Notes: generated by a model from the letters alone, not told the origin. Shown: positions 1 to 9,840, numbered from the stretch's first letter. The stretch: 64,000 nucleotides of DNA from Collinsella phocaeensis (GCF_900119895.1 NZ_FQLR01000004.1:992001-1056000), one strand, 5' to 3'. Translations and numbers: made by a program.

Positions 1-2
1 CG

Positions 3-104
3 ATCGAGTGCGTCTCCCATCGCATGGAGATACTGCTCGCCGGGTCGCTCCGAGCTTTGCTCGAGGAGGCAGGGGCCAGGTCCGGAGCCGCAGGGGGCGT
101 CTGA
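3..104 (+). CDS. Possible C-terminal end of an unidentified upstream gene
   Basis: A reading frame enters from the left edge and runs 33 codons to a TGA. The visible peptide has a leucine- and alanine-rich segment (MEILLAGSLRALLEEAG) that could be a closing amphipathic helix, and third positions are mostly G or C like real genes here. It is too short to assign to any family. It could equally be chance open frame in GC-rich DNA; the frame starting at 8 is less protein-like. Confidence 0.25.
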   Translation: MECVSHRMEILLAGSLRALLEEAGARSGAAGGV

Positions 105-181
105 CCGCACGGCGCGGAATCGCCGGGCGCCCTGCGCTGCAACGGCCGCGTCCGGCGGATGGAATGGGATCTGTAAACGTA

Positions 182-225
182 GGGCCGGCTCACACCCTCT
201 CGCGCAGGGGAATGTGAGCCGGCCC
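182..225 (-). terminator. Hairpin terminator behind gltX
   Basis: Perfect 13-bp inverted repeat, 182-194 against 213-225, just past the gltX stop codon. On the minus strand it is followed by a moderately T-rich stretch. It would also face any gene entering from the left edge, so it may act in both directions. Confidence 0.6.
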
Positions 226-236
226 GGGCAGGTTGG

Positions 237-1712
237 CTAGAGCGCCATCGGGCGGGCGCGGTCGATGCGGGCGAGGCAGTCGTCGCGACCGATGAGCGCC
301 ATCGTCTCGCCGAGCGGCGGGCTCACCATGTTGCCGCATTCGGCGACGCGGACGGCGCCGAATGCGAGGCGCTTTTTCACATCGAGCGTCTCGGGCAGGG
401 GCTCAAGGGCGGCGTCGATGGCCTCGGCCGTCCAATCCTCTACCGCCTCCAGCGCGGCACGCGCGGCGTCGAGCACGGCGCCCATGCCCTCCTTGGCGAG
501 GCCCTTTGCCACGGACTTCTCGTCGTACTCAAGGGTCGCGGCGGTCTTGAACACCGGTGCCGCGACGGCGGCGGCGTCGGCGGGCATCTTGGTGCGCGGG
601 CGCACGATGGCGGCTAGGGCGTCGACCCAGGTCTCGTCGGCCTCGAAGCCCTCGTCGATGAGGCCTGCCTCGAGCAGCTCGGGAAGCATGATCTCGTCGG
701 CGAACGTCGCGTCGTCCATCGCGCTGATGTACTCGGCGTTCATCCAATCGAGCTTCTTGGGGTCGAAGGTCGCCGGGTTCTTGGAGATGCGATCGAGGCT
801 GAACTGACTCGCCAGCACGTCGCGCGGGATGACCGTGGTCTCGCCGTCGAGCGACCAGCCGAGCAGCGCCAGGTAGTTCACGAAGGCGTCGGACAGGTAG
901 CCGGCGTCGCGGTACTCCTCAACGGAGGTGGCACCATGGCGCTTGGAGAGCTTCTTGCCGTCGGCGCCCAGGATCATGGAGATGTGGGCGAAGGTGGGGA
1001 CGGGCGCGCCCATGGCCTCGTAGACCATGACCTGGCGCGGGGTGTTGGAGAGGTGGTCGTCGCCTCGGATGACGTGGGTGATGCCCATGAGCGCGTCGTC
1101 CACGACGGTCGCGAAGTTGTACGTGGGGGTGCCGTCGGAGCGGAAGATCACGAAGTCGTCGAGCTCCTTGGCGTCGAAGACGACCTCGCCGTGGACGGCG
1201 TCGTTGACCACGACGTTGCCGCGTCCTTCAGGCACCTTGATGCGCAGGACGTAGGGCTCGCCGGCGTCGATGCGGGCCTGGGCCTCCTCGGGCGAGAGGT
1301 CGCGGCAGCGGCGCTGGTAGCCCTGGAAGGGATCCTTGCGGGCCTGGGCCGCCTCGCGGTCTTGGCTAAGCTGCTCGGGCGTGCAGAAGCAGGGGTACGC
1401 CTTGCCCTCGGCGAGCAGGCGCTCGGCGGTCTGCTTGTAGAGGTCCAGGCGCTCGGTCTGCGCGTAGGGACCGAAGTCGCCGCCGACCTCGGGGCCCTCG
1501 TCCCAGTCGAGACCCAGCCACCGCATGGCGCGCAGGATGATCTGGGTGTTCTCGTCGGTGGAGCGCGTGGGGTCGGTGTCGTCGATGCGCAGGATGAAGG
1601 TGCCGCCGTTGGCGCGGGCGAACGCCCAGTTATAGATCGCCGTGCGGGCACCGCCGATGTGCAGCTTGCCGGTGGGCGAGGGCGCGAAGCGGACGCGGAC
1701 GTTAGAGGTCAT
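237..1712 (-). CDS. gltX: Glutamyl-tRNA synthetase
   Basis: Charges tRNA-Glu with glutamate in the cytoplasm (class I aminoacyl-tRNA synthetase). The 491-residue product has the usual length. It opens with the class I nucleotide-binding segment FAPSPTGKLHIGGARTA, whose HIGG at residues 18-21 is the HIGH motif, and carries the KMSKS-type loop KKLSKRHG near residue 254. The start is the ATG before TSNVRVRF; an upstream in-frame extension of about 108 codons has no family likeness. Downstream (lower coordinates) there is only a hairpin terminator. The neighbour upstream is a divergent broken ROK gene, so gltX looks monocistronic. GltX in actinobacteria may be non-discriminating and also charge tRNA-Gln, which cannot be decided here. 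Confidence 0.96.
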   Translation of the reverse strand: MTSNVRVRFAPSPTGKLHIGGARTAIYNWAFARANGGTFILRIDDTDPTRSTDENTQIILRAMRWLGLDWDEGPEVGGDFGPYAQTERLDLYKQTAERLLAEGKAYPCFCTPEQLSQDREAAQARKDPFQGYQRRCRDLSPEEAQARIDAGEPYVLRIKVPEGRGNVVVNDAVHGEVVFDAKELDDFVIFRSDGTPTYNFATVVDDALMGITHVIRGDDHLSNTPRQVMVYEAMGAPVPTFAHISMILGADGKKLSKRHGATSVEEYRDAGYLSDAFVNYLALLGWSLDGETTVIPRDVLASQFSLDRISKNPATFDPKKLDWMNAEYISAMDDATFADEIMLPELLEAGLIDEGFEADETWVDALAAIVRPRTKMPADAAAVAAPVFKTAATLEYDEKSVAKGLAKEGMGAVLDAARAALEAVEDWTAEAIDAALEPLPETLDVKKRLAFGAVRVAECGNMVSPPLGETMALIGRDDCLARIDRARPMAL

Positions 1713-1884
1713 GTACGGCTCCTCTGCAATACGGATACCAGTTGAACGACCTGCATTATACATGCATCCCGCCGCCGCATGCCCCGCTGCGGGCGCACCT
1801 GCTAGGATGGACACACAAGTTCGACTTCGCGCCGCCGCAGCGCGAGCGGGCGTCGCGGGGCGACGCATGAGAGGGGAGAGCGAC

Positions 1885-2776
1885 ATGAGGCTTGCGGTGT
1901 TCGACGTCGGGGGCACGGCATCAAGTATGCGGCGATGACGGACGGAGAGATGGACGGCAAGGGCGAGGTCCCCACGCCGGCCACGTGCTCGGGTGATTTC
2001 CTGGCCGCCATCGAGGGCGTGCTCGACGCCCTGCATGCCGAGGGGGACATAGAGGGCGTCGCCCTGTCGCTGCCCGGCGTCATCGACGCCGAGCGGGGGC
2101 TCGTCGTCACGAGCGGCGCGCTGCCGTGCAACGACGGCGCCCGCGCGAGCGCGTGGGAGGAGCGCTGGGGTGTGCCGGTGCGCATCGACAACGACGCGCG
2201 CTGCGCCACGATGGCTGAGCTCTCCTGCGGCAATCTCGTGGGCGTCGAGACGCGCGCGGTGTTGGCGTTCGGCACGGGCGTGGGCGGCGGCATCGTGGTC
2301 GGGGCCGCGTCCACACCGGACGCAACCTCTATGCGGGGGAGCTCGGCATGATGTTCGACCGCCCCGCGCGGCGCGGCACGGCGCTCGCGGACGAGGGGTC
2401 GCTGTCCGTCCAAGCCTCGACCATCGGGCTGTGCCGCCGCGTGGCGGAGGCGAAGGGCATCGCGCGCTGCGACGGTCGCGAGGTGTTCTCGTGGATCGAG
2501 GCAGCCGACGAGGTCGCCTCGCGGGTGTTCGCCGAGGTGTGCGACGTCATCGCCGTGCACATCCACAACCTGCAGCGCGCCCTCGACCCCGAGCGCGTGT
2601 GCCTGGGCGGCGGCGTGAGCAGGAATCCGCTGTTCGTCGAAGGGGTCCGCGCGGCGCATCGGCGCTTCAACGAGGGGCTGAGCTACGCCTTCCCTGAGGT
2701 CGAGATCATGCCGTGCCGTTTCTTTAACGATGCGAACCTCATCGGCGCCTACCAGAACTTCCTCGCGCGCCGCTAG
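1885..2776 (+). pseudogene. ROK-family sugar kinase/regulator, two frameshifts
   Basis: ROK proteins are usually sugar kinases (glucokinase, beta-glucoside kinase). The gene starts at an ATG with a strong GGGGAG ribosome site and reads MRLAVFDVGGT, the ROK phosphate-1 loop. Its frame closes within a few codons. The expected continuation IKYAAMTDGEMDGK lies in the next frame, so one base is missing near 1918-1921. The second frame reads through NDARCATMAEL and AFGTGVGGGIVVG and then drifts; the expected VHTGRNLYAGELGMMFDR is again one frame over, so a second base is missing in the G run near 2304-2309. The third segment ends normally with CLGGGVSRNPLFVEGV. Restoring both bases would give about 297 residues, the family length. 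The cysteine-rich zinc motif of many ROK proteins is not visible. Both losses are in short homopolymers, so assembly error is a real alternative. Confidence 0.8.
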
Positions 2777-2909
2777 CGGCTGCGCGTGCGGGCGCCGCGC
2801 ATTTATGGGGGCTCGCGCGCTGGACGGGAAGGACCGGCGTCCGGTGTCGCGCACCGTCCGGGCGCACACCGCATGCGTCCTCGTCTCGCCCCACCCGGGC
2901 GCGCCTATC

Positions 2910-3929
2910 TCACAGCCATTTCTTCCACTTGAAGAACGCCAGCTCGGCCGCGATGATGACGAGGCTCAGCGCGATGACCGTGGCGTACCCGTACTCCCAG
3001 CTCAGCTCGGGCATGTTCGAGAAGTTCATGCCGTACCACCCCGTGATGGTGGTGATGGGCACGAAGATGGACGCCACGACGGTGAGGTAGAGATTCGTGG
3101 CGTCGCGGCGGGCGTCGGCCCGCGCGTCCTTGAGCTCGATGAGCTGCACGCAGTATTCGCGCAGGTACTGGGCTTTCGCGGACAGGCGCTGCGCCCGCTG
3201 GGACAGCGTGTTGAACAGCCGCCGATCGGTGCGGGGGAGCAGCCCGTCGTCGTCCTGCGCGATGGTGCTGGCAAGCTCGTCGAGCTGCTGGTAGGCGCCG
3301 TTCAGGCGCATGAGCTCCCTGCGGCGGCGCAGGATGCGGCCGTCCTCGCCGCGCAGGCGGCTCGGCGCGGCGATGATGCGCTCCTCGATGTCGGACAGCT
3401 CGCCCTCGACGTCGACGAGGCGCAGGAAGTCCTCGCGGATGAGATGGCGCAGCAGCTCGTAGAGGGCGCGCGGGGCCGACGGGTACGACGAGAGGTCGTC
3501 GGTGAGGGCGCCCTCGGCCGTGCCGGAGTGCGCGCCGTCGATGTCGAGCAGCGCGAGGCGGGCGGCGTCGAGGCAAAAGCCGAAGCGCACGCGCTTGCGC
3601 GTGGCGCCCGGGGCCTCGGGCAGGTAGACGGAGCCGGCGAAGCACCCCGCGTACGCCTCGGCGAACGTCGAGTGGCTCGTGGCGAGCTCGCGCAGGGTGC
3701 GCAGGACGTCCTTGTCCTCGATGCCGAGGCCGTCGACCTCGCCCAAGTCGATGACCTCGATGCGCGCCGCGGCAGCCTCGCGTCCGCTTCTGCGTCCGCC
3801 CTTGCGCCCGCTTTCGTCCTCGGAGCCGCCGCCCTTCGCGGCCCGCCGCCCGCGCGGTGCCTCGTCCGCATGCAGCATCGCGTCGATGCGCTCGATGTCC
3901 CGCTCGAGGTCGCGGTGCGTCGTGTCCAT
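2910..3929 (-). CDS. corA: CorA-family divalent metal ion channel
   Basis: Membrane channel for magnesium or a related divalent cation. The 339-residue protein has a long charged, helical N-terminal cytoplasmic part and two closing hydrophobic segments (about residues 280-298 and 308-330). Between them is the signature YGMNF with the GMN selectivity tripeptide near residues 300-302. The C-terminus is short and basic (FKWKKWL), as in CorA. The start is the ATG before DTTHRDLERDIERID, preceded by a GGAGG ten bases upstream; a longer frame to 4070 has no family likeness. An unusual lysine/arginine/glycine-rich stretch follows residue 24. It is convergent with the ROK remnant and divergent from metK. 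Confidence 0.9.
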   Translation of the reverse strand: MDTTHRDLERDIERIDAMLHADEAPRGRRAAKGGGSEDESGRKGGRRSGREAAAARIEVIDLGEVDGLGIEDKDVLRTLRELATSHSTFAEAYAGCFAGSVYLPEAPGATRKRVRFGFCLDAARLALLDIDGAHSGTAEGALTDDLSSYPSAPRALYELLRHLIREDFLRLVDVEGELSDIEERIIAAPSRLRGEDGRILRRRRELMRLNGAYQQLDELASTIAQDDDGLLPRTDRRLFNTLSQRAQRLSAKAQYLREYCVQLIELKDARADARRDATNLYLTVVASIFVPITTITGWYGMNFSNMPELSWEYGYATVIALSLVIIAAELAFFKWKKWL

Positions 3930-4067
3930 GTCCTGCCGTCCTCCCTGTCGTCCTGTGGCGCTTGTACCCGTTTTGCCGCGCGCGTCCCATCGGTGCATGT
4001 GCAGCTTTGGCAGAGCCTGCGCGCACGCCCGCCCCGGCACCGCGCCGGGCGCTACAATTACCCAGCA

Positions 4068-4098
4068 CACCCGGCGGAATGGTAACGGTCGCCGGGTG
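4068..4098 (+). promoter_or_regulatory. metK leader: -10 element and 5' hairpin
   Basis: A TACAAT -10-like hexamer sits at 4053-4058 without a convincing -35. Immediately downstream a 9-bp inverted repeat (4068-4076 against 4090-4098) would fold at the very 5' end of the message, about ten bases before the metK ribosome site. No known SAM riboswitch core is recognisable. The hairpin may stabilise the 5' end or modulate translation. Confidence 0.35.
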
Positions 4099-4118
4099 CA
4101 ACACGGAAAGGGGCTTAT

Positions 4119-5420
4119 ATGCTAGATCAGATTCGTTCCACCCAAGATGCGAAAACCATGCGGCGTCCCGGGTCGGGCTCGTTCGTGTTCACCTCCGAGT
4201 CGGTGACCGAGGGCCATCCCGACAAGATCGCGGACCAGATCTCCGACGCCGTGCTCGACGCCATCCTGGCCAAGGAGGCCGAGCTCGAGGCCAAGGGCTA
4301 CGTGGCGCCCAACGGCCAGCCCGCCAAACTCGAGAACGTCCGGTGCGCCTGCGAGACCTTCGTCACCACCGGCACCGTGATCGTCGCCGGCGAGATTCGC
4401 ACCGAAGCCTACATCGACGTTCAGAACATCGCACGCGAGGTCATCCGCCGCATCGGGTACGACCGCGCCAAGTTCGGCTTTGACTGCGACACCTGCGGCG
4501 TGCTCAACCTTATCCATGAGCAGAGTCCCGACATCGCGCAGGGCGTGGACGAGTCCTTCGACGCCCAGGCCGGCCGCACTACCGACCCGCTCGACCTCAT
4601 CGGCGCGGGCGACCAAGGCATGATGTTCGGCTACGCGTCCAACGAGACGCCCACGTTCATGCCCATGCCCCACTACCTGTCCAGCCGCCTGGCGGAGTGC
4701 TTGGCCGCGGTGCGCCACGATGGCATATGTCCGTACCTGCGTCCCGACGGAAAGACCCAGGTCACCGTTCGTTACGAAGGTGGGCGTCCCGTCGCGGTGG
4801 AGACCATCGTCATCTCCGCGCAGCATGCACCCGAGATCGAGGACATGTCCGTCATCGAGGCCGACATGCGCGAGCACGTAATCTCACCCGTTATGGAGGC
4901 CGCTGGCATTTCGTGGGAGGGTGCGACCCTCTACGTTAACCCCACTGGTCGCTTCGTGGTGGGCGGCCCCATGGGCGACACCGGCCTCACCGGCCGCAAG
5001 ATCATCGTCGACACCTACGGCGGGTACGGCCGCCACGGCGGCGGCGCCTTCTCCGGCAAGGACTGCACGAAGGTCGACCGCTCCGCCGCCTACGCCGCGC
5101 GCTGGGTCGCCAAGAACGTGGTCGCCGCCGGCCTCGCCGACCGCTGCGAGGTGGAGCTCGCTTACGCCATCGGCGTCGCGCACCCGCTTTCCATCATGGT
5201 CGACACCTTCGGTACGTCCAAGGTCGACGAACAGGTCATCGAGGACGCCGTCAAGGCCGTCTTCGATCTGCGCCCCGGCGCCATCATCCGCGATCTCGAC
5301 CTGCGTCGTCCGATTTTCGAGAAGACGGCCGCCTACGGTCACTTCGGGCGCGAGGACGTCGACTTCACGTGGGAGCGCTGCGACCGCGTGGACGAGCTTC
5401 GCGCCGCTTGCGGCCTCTAG
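4119..5420 (+). CDS. metK: S-adenosylmethionine synthetase
   Basis: Makes S-adenosylmethionine from methionine and ATP in the cytoplasm. Hallmarks seen: [16 protein letters not shown] at about 28-43, [12 protein letters not shown] near 161-172, and the lysine-containing GGGAFSGKD loop near 307. At 433 residues it is somewhat longer than the common 385-400, with a short N-terminal lead (about 20 residues) and internal insertions. The chosen ATG follows a GGAAAGGGG ribosome site. A second ATG at 4158 would remove 13 residues and is possible. It is followed by a strong terminator and stands as its own transcription unit. Confidence 0.96.
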   Translation: MLDQIRSTQDAKTMRRPGSGSFVFTSESVTEGHPDKIADQISDAVLDAILAKEAELEAKGYVAPNGQPAKLENVRCACETFVTTGTVIVAGEIRTEAYIDVQNIAREVIRRIGYDRAKFGFDCDTCGVLNLIHEQSPDIAQGVDESFDAQAGRTTDPLDLIGAGDQGMMFGYASNETPTFMPMPHYLSSRLAECLAAVRHDGICPYLRPDGKTQVTVRYEGGRPVAVETIVISAQHAPEIEDMSVIEADMREHVISPVMEAAGISWEGATLYVNPTGRFVVGGPMGDTGLTGRKIIVDTYGGYGRHGGGAFSGKDCTKVDRSAAYAARWVAKNVVAAGLADRCEVELAYAIGVAHPLSIMVDTFGTSKVDEQVIEDAVKAVFDLRPGAIIRDLDLRRPIFEKTAAYGHFGREDVDFTWERCDRVDELRAACGL

Positions 5421-5476
5421 GCATCCGTCCGACAGTTCCTGCAGGCGGTTGCGCCCGTCTGCCGCGCAATGGATCG

Positions 5477-5510
5477 AAGAGGGCCCTGCACGGGCCCTCT
5501 TCTTGTATTC
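5477..5510 (+). terminator. Rho-independent terminator after metK
   Basis: An 11-bp perfect stem (5477-5487 with 5493-5503), 5-base loop, then a T-rich tail. The rest of the 339-base gap to priA shows no gene; it should contain the priA promoter, but no clear -35/-10 pair was seen. Confidence 0.8.
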
Positions 5511-5759
5511 GCGCAGCACGGCGGGCCCCGCTCATCCGTGCGTTCCGGATACGGGCTCTCGGCCCCATGCTTGGCTCCACTGGGGACGCGCCCGCCGTTC
5601 GCGACGCGACCGGAGCCGTACCGCCCGCGACCGCGAGCCGTGCACGGTTCCTGCCGCGCGTGGCATCCAGATGGTTTTACGGTGCGCACGCGCGCACGGC
5701 CGCATCGGCTCCTGTGCGTGGGCTACTGTTTGGGCTGACGATTCGATTGGGGGGATGAC

Positions 5760-8198
5760 ATGGTGGCAGGCGCCGGCTCCGGCCGCCAGGACGCGCTGTT
5801 TGAGGACGCAGTTGCGGGGTGCGCCCCGGACGTCCGCGCGGACGCGCTCGCGGGGTTCGCCTCGGTGGTGCTCGACATCCCGACCCGATCGCTGAGCGAG
5901 CCGTTCGCTTACGCTGTCCCCGAGCCGCTCGGGCATGCAGCCGCGGTGGGCTCCACTGTTCTGGTGACATTCGGGAGCCGCCCTGCTGTCGGGTACGTCA
6001 TCGCGCGCTCCGAAGCGCTTGGCCAGCTGAGCGGCGCGGAGGCGCTCGATCCGGCCCGCGTCCGCCCCATCCGCTCGGTCCTGGCCCCGCCCGCGTTCGA
6101 CGGGCCGTCTGCCGACATCGCCCTGTGGATGGCGCGCGAGTACGTCGCGTCTCCCTCCGAGTGCCTGCGCCTGTTTCTGCCTCCCGGCGCAGCGCCGCGG
6201 CTCAAGCGCGGTGAGGACGGGGCGTATCGGCTGGACCGACCGCAGGCGAAGCCGGCGAGCGCGCGATGGGTCTCGCTCACCGAGGAGGGGCGCTCGTTCG
6301 TTCCCGATGCCCGTGCGCGCCGCCAGCGCCAGCTCGTCGAGGCGCTCGCGTGCGGTCCGGTGACCACGCGCGAGCTCAACGTGCTCTATACCGACATGTC
6401 CGCCGCCATCCGCGCGCTCGAGCGGCGCGGCGTCGTGCGGGTCGAGGAGCGTCGTGCGTGGCGCGGCCTGGATGACGGCACGACGCTCTCTTCGGCGCAG
6501 TCCGTCCCCCCAGCCGAGCTCACGCGAGGCCAGCGCGAAGCGCTCGCCGCGATCGACGAGGAGCTCGAGCTCCGGCGCGGCGGGGTCGTCCTGGTCGACG
6601 GCGTAACGGGCTCGGGAAAGACGGAGGTCTACCTGTCCGCCATCGAGCGCGTGCTCGCCCGCGGCGAGGGGGCGTGCGTGCTTGTTCCCGAGATCTCGCT
6701 GACAGCCCAGACCGTCGGCAGGTTCCGCACGCGATTCGGCTCCCGGGTCGCCGTCTTCCATTCCCGGCTTTCCGCCGGCGAGCGCCTCGATCAGTGGGAC
6801 ATGGTGCGAACTGGGGCCGCGCGCGTCGTCGTGGGCGCGCGCTCCGCGCTATTCTGCCCGCTCGAGAACCCCGGGATCATCATCATCGACGAGGAGCACG
6901 AGCAATCTTACAAGCAGGGGTCGAGCCCCCGCTACCATGCGCGCGAGGTGGCGTGCGAGATGGCGCGTCGCCGGGGGATACCGGTGGTGCTCGGGTCGGC
7001 GACCCCGTCGGCGGAGGCTCGGTTCCGCGCTGCGTCCGGATCGTTTCGCGGTCAGCCTTGGCGGCTCGTGTCTATGCCCGAGCGTCCGGGCGGGGCCCGG
7101 CTTCCGAGCGTCATCGTCTCGGACCTGCGGCGCGAGTTTTCCGGCGGGAGCCGCTCGATGTTCTCCCGTGAGCTCTACGACGGGCTCATGGAGGTCGTCG
7201 AGCGACGCGAGAAGGCCGTCATCCTGCACAACCGCCGCGGGTTCGCGCCGTTTCTCATGTGCCGCGAGTGCGGATGCGTTCCCACGTGCCGGCATTGCTC
7301 GACGGCGCTCACCTACCACGAGCGGACGCACAGCCTCGAATGCCATACCTGCGGAGCGAGCTACCGCGTCCGTCCGTATCCGGAGCCGGGTTCCGCGTGC
7401 CCGAAGTGCGGCAGCCGGTACCTGGCGAAGATGGGTCTCGGTACGCAACAGGTCGAGGACGCCCTGCGCGCCTTGCTTCCGGACGACGTCGCGGTCATTC
7501 GCATGGATGCGGACTCGACGCGCGGGAAGGACGGCCATAAGAAGCTCCTGGAGGAGTTTGACGCGGCAGAGTGCGCCGTGCTGCTGGGCACGCAGATGAT
7601 CGCCAAGGGGCTCGACTTCCCCGAGGTCACGCTCGCGGCCGTCGTCATGGCGGACTATGCGCTGAAGATGCCGGACTTCCGCGCCGGCGAGCGCGCGTTC
7701 GACCTTCTCGAGCAGCTCGCGGGCAGGTCCGGCAGGGGAGAACGGCCGGGCAGCGTTATCATCCAAACCTACCTTCCGCACGACCCGGTCATCCGGGCGG
7801 TCAGCGCGCACGACCGCTCGGTGTTTTGCGACTACGACGCCGCCCAGCGCTCCGAGGCGCTCTATCCGCCCTATGTGCGGCTCGCGCGCGTCGTGGCCAC
7901 GGGCAGGCGCGAGGACGACGTGCGCGCCTATCTACGGACGCTGGTCCAGGCGCTGCGACCCGACCTCGCTGCGTCCGCGGGGAAGGCCGGCGACGCCATC
8001 GACTCGTCGTTGCCGCAGGTGCTCGGACCCGTACCCTGCGTCATCGAGCGCGCGAACGACCGGTTCCGGCATCACTTCCTGATCAAGGCCGCCTTGGATT
8101 TCGACCTTTCCGCCCCGCTGGCGCGTGCGCTCGCCGGCCATCCCGCCCCTATCGGCGTCAGCGTGTCGGTCGATGTGGACCCCTACGACCTTATGTAG
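5760..8198 (+). CDS. priA: Primosomal protein N' (replication restart helicase PriA)
   Basis: PriA reloads the replisome at repaired forks. The 812-residue protein has the N-terminal 3' DNA-binding domain, then a superfamily 2 helicase core with GSGKTE (Walker A, about residue 284) and DEEH (Walker B, about 377). A zinc-binding region follows with CRECGCVPTCRHC, CHTCG and CPKCG between about 499 and 550. It ends with a helicase C lobe containing LGTQMIAKGLDFPEVT. All expected blocks are intact. The ATG at the start follows a G-rich ribosome site. It leads a probable priA-def-fmt-rsmB group, the usual arrangement in many Gram-positive and actinobacterial genomes. Confidence 0.95.
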   Translation: MVAGAGSGRQDALFEDAVAGCAPDVRADALAGFASVVLDIPTRSLSEPFAYAVPEPLGHAAAVGSTVLVTFGSRPAVGYVIARSEALGQLSGAEALDPARVRPIRSVLAPPAFDGPSADIALWMAREYVASPSECLRLFLPPGAAPRLKRGEDGAYRLDRPQAKPASARWVSLTEEGRSFVPDARARRQRQLVEALACGPVTTRELNVLYTDMSAAIRALERRGVVRVEERRAWRGLDDGTTLSSAQSVPPAELTRGQREALAAIDEELELRRGGVVLVDGVTGSGKTEVYLSAIERVLARGEGACVLVPEISLTAQTVGRFRTRFGSRVAVFHSRLSAGERLDQWDMVRTGAARVVVGARSALFCPLENPGIIIIDEEHEQSYKQGSSPRYHAREVACEMARRRGIPVVLGSATPSAEARFRAASGSFRGQPWRLVSMPERPGGARLPSVIVSDLRREFSGGSRSMFSRELYDGLMEVVERREKAVILHNRRGFAPFLMCRECGCVPTCRHCSTALTYHERTHSLECHTCGASYRVRPYPEPGSACPKCGSRYLAKMGLGTQQVEDALRALLPDDVAVIRMDADSTRGKDGHKKLLEEFDAAECAVLLGTQMIAKGLDFPEVTLAAVVMADYALKMPDFRAGERAFDLLEQLAGRSGRGERPGSVIIQTYLPHDPVIRAVSAHDRSVFCDYDAAQRSEALYPPYVRLARVVATGRREDDVRAYLRTLVQALRPDLAASAGKAGDAIDSSLPQVLGPVPCVIERANDRFRHHFLIKAALDFDLSAPLARALAGHPAPIGVSVSVDVDPYDLM

Positions 8199-8292
8199 CC
8201 GAGCGGTCATGCGCGCTCGGGGCGGCCGAGCGGGTAATATAGACCGAGAGAGAACACACGCGCCGCAGGGTGCTCGCGAAAGGAATCTTGTA

Positions 8293-8829
8293 ATGGAAAT
8301 CAACGGTATCGTGCTGTCCCCCGATCCCCGTCTTCGTCAGGAGTGCGCCCGCATCGAGGAGATCACGCCCGAACTCCGCGCGCTCGTCGATCGCATGAAG
8401 CGCCAGATGTTCGAGAACGGCGGATGCGGCCTCGCCGCCCCGCAGGTGGGCGAGCTCATCCAGCTCGCCATCATCGACACCGAGTACACCGATGAGAGCG
8501 ATTACGACCCCTTCGTGCTCATCAACCCGACGATCGTCGAGGCGTCCGACACCCTGCGCCCGTTCTCCGAGGGCTGTCTGTCGATCCCTGGCATCAACTG
8601 CGAGATAAGCCGTCCCGACCGCGTGGTCGTGGAGGCGAACGACCTCGACGGCAACCTCATGCGCTATGAGGCCGCCGGCGATCTTCTCTGCGTCTGCCTG
8701 CAGCACGAGATCGACCACCTGCACGGCAAGACGATGTTCGAGCGCCTGTCACCGATGGCCCGCATGCGCGCGATGCGCTCCTATCAGGATGCGCTGTCGC
8801 GCGGTGCCGTCCCCGGCGAGACCGACTAG
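8293..8829 (+). CDS. def: Peptide deformylase
   Basis: Removes the N-formyl group from nascent proteins; metal-dependent and acting at the ribosome exit. The 178-residue product carries all three deformylase motifs: GCGLAAPQVG (about 45-54), EGCLS (about 93-97, with the metal-binding Cys) and QHEIDHLHG (about 137-145, two metal-binding His and the catalytic Glu). The ATG has an AAAGGA ribosome site. It lies directly upstream of fmt, which adds the formyl group that Def removes, a classic functional pairing. Confidence 0.96.
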   Translation: MEINGIVLSPDPRLRQECARIEEITPELRALVDRMKRQMFENGGCGLAAPQVGELIQLAIIDTEYTDESDYDPFVLINPTIVEASDTLRPFSEGCLSIPGINCEISRPDRVVVEANDLDGNLMRYEAAGDLLCVCLQHEIDHLHGKTMFERLSPMARMRAMRSYQDALSRGAVPGETD

Positions 8830-8916
8830 GTGCCGTACCCGTTGGCTCCGCGCACGGCGCGCCAAGCGCGCGATCGCCCGCTCGCGGGGCAGCTTCGCTC
8901 AGGGAAGGAACCCTCT

Positions 8917-9840
8917 ATGCGTATCGTTTTCATGGGAACGCCCTCGTTTGCGGTCCCCTTGCTTCGCAAACTCGCCCGCGAGCACGACGTCGCGCTCGTC
9001 TGCACGCGCCCCGACGCGGTCAGGAGCCGCGGCAAGAAGCTCGAGCCCTCTCCGGTCAAGACGGCGGCCCTCGAGCTCGGACTTCCCGTGCTCGAGGCCA
9101 ACCGCATGACGCCCGAGGTGCAGGACCGGCTGCGCGCCGTGGAGGCCGACGTCTTCTGCGTCGCCGCATACGGCTGCATCCTTCCGGACCCCGTTCTCAC
9201 CATGGCTCCGCTGGGCTGCGTGAACGTCCACGCGTCGCTGCTGCCCCGCTGGCGCGGTGCGGCGCCGATCCAGCGCTCCATCCTTGAAGGCGATGCCGAG
9301 ACCGGTGTATCCATCATGCGCATCGGCCACGGCGTCGACACGGGCGCCTATTGCGCCCAGGCGTCCTGCGCCGTCGCCGGAAAGACCGCCGACGAGCTCA
9401 CTTCTGAACTCGCGGAGCTCGGGGGCGATCTGCTCGTCGAGACCCTGCCCGCCCTCGCCGACGGCACGGCCGTCTGGACCGAGCAGGACGAGGCGCTCGT
9501 GACGCATGCCGCGAAGATCTCCAAGGCCGAGCTTCGACTCGATCCCGCTGCGAGCGCGACCGACAACGTGCGTCGCGTGCTCGCATCCTCGGATGCCGCA
9601 CCGGCGCGCTGCGAGATCGCCGGCAGGCCCGCGCGCGTCACTGCTGCCGCATGTGGAGCGGGGTGCCCGGACGTCGCCCCCGGCGAGCTCGTCGTACAGG
9701 CCGGGCGGGTGTTCATGGGCTGCGCCGACGGCTCCCTTGAGCTTCTCTCCGTCAAGCCCGACGGCAAACGCGAGATGGACGCCAAGTCCTGGGCTGCCGG
9801 TCAGCGCGGGGAGCGCGGTGCCTGGGGTCGTCTTGAGTAA
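8917..9840 (+). CDS. fmt: Methionyl-tRNA formyltransferase
   Basis: Formylates initiator Met-tRNA using 10-formyl-tetrahydrofolate. The 307-residue product begins MRIVFMGTPSFAVP and contains SLLPRWRGAAPIQ near residues 106-118, the conserved folate and catalytic loop of the family. A C-terminal OB-like domain follows. An in-frame upstream extension to 8830 exists, but the ATG at 8917 has an AGGGAAGGA ribosome site and matches the family N-terminus. Its last bases overlap the start of rsmB. Confidence 0.95.
   Translation: MRIVFMGTPSFAVPLLRKLAREHDVALVCTRPDAVRSRGKKLEPSPVKTAALELGLPVLEANRMTPEVQDRLRAVEADVFCVAAYGCILPDPVLTMAPLGCVNVHASLLPRWRGAAPIQRSILEGDAETGVSIMRIGHGVDTGAYCAQASCAVAGKTADELTSELAELGGDLLVETLPALADGTAVWTEQDEALVTHAAKISKAELRLDPAASATDNVRRVLASSDAAPARCEIAGRPARVTAAACGAGCPDVAPGELVVQAGRVFMGCADGSLELLSVKPDGKREMDAKSWAAGQRGERGAWGRLE

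Noticed and set aside
8-217. 69-codon plus-strand frame at the left edge
   Set aside because: Arginine/glycine-rich and overlapping the gltX terminator; another frame ending at 104 is slightly more protein-like.
3930-4118. SAM riboswitch before metK
   Set aside because: The leader after the apparent -10 is only about 55 bases and lacks any recognised SAM aptamer core.
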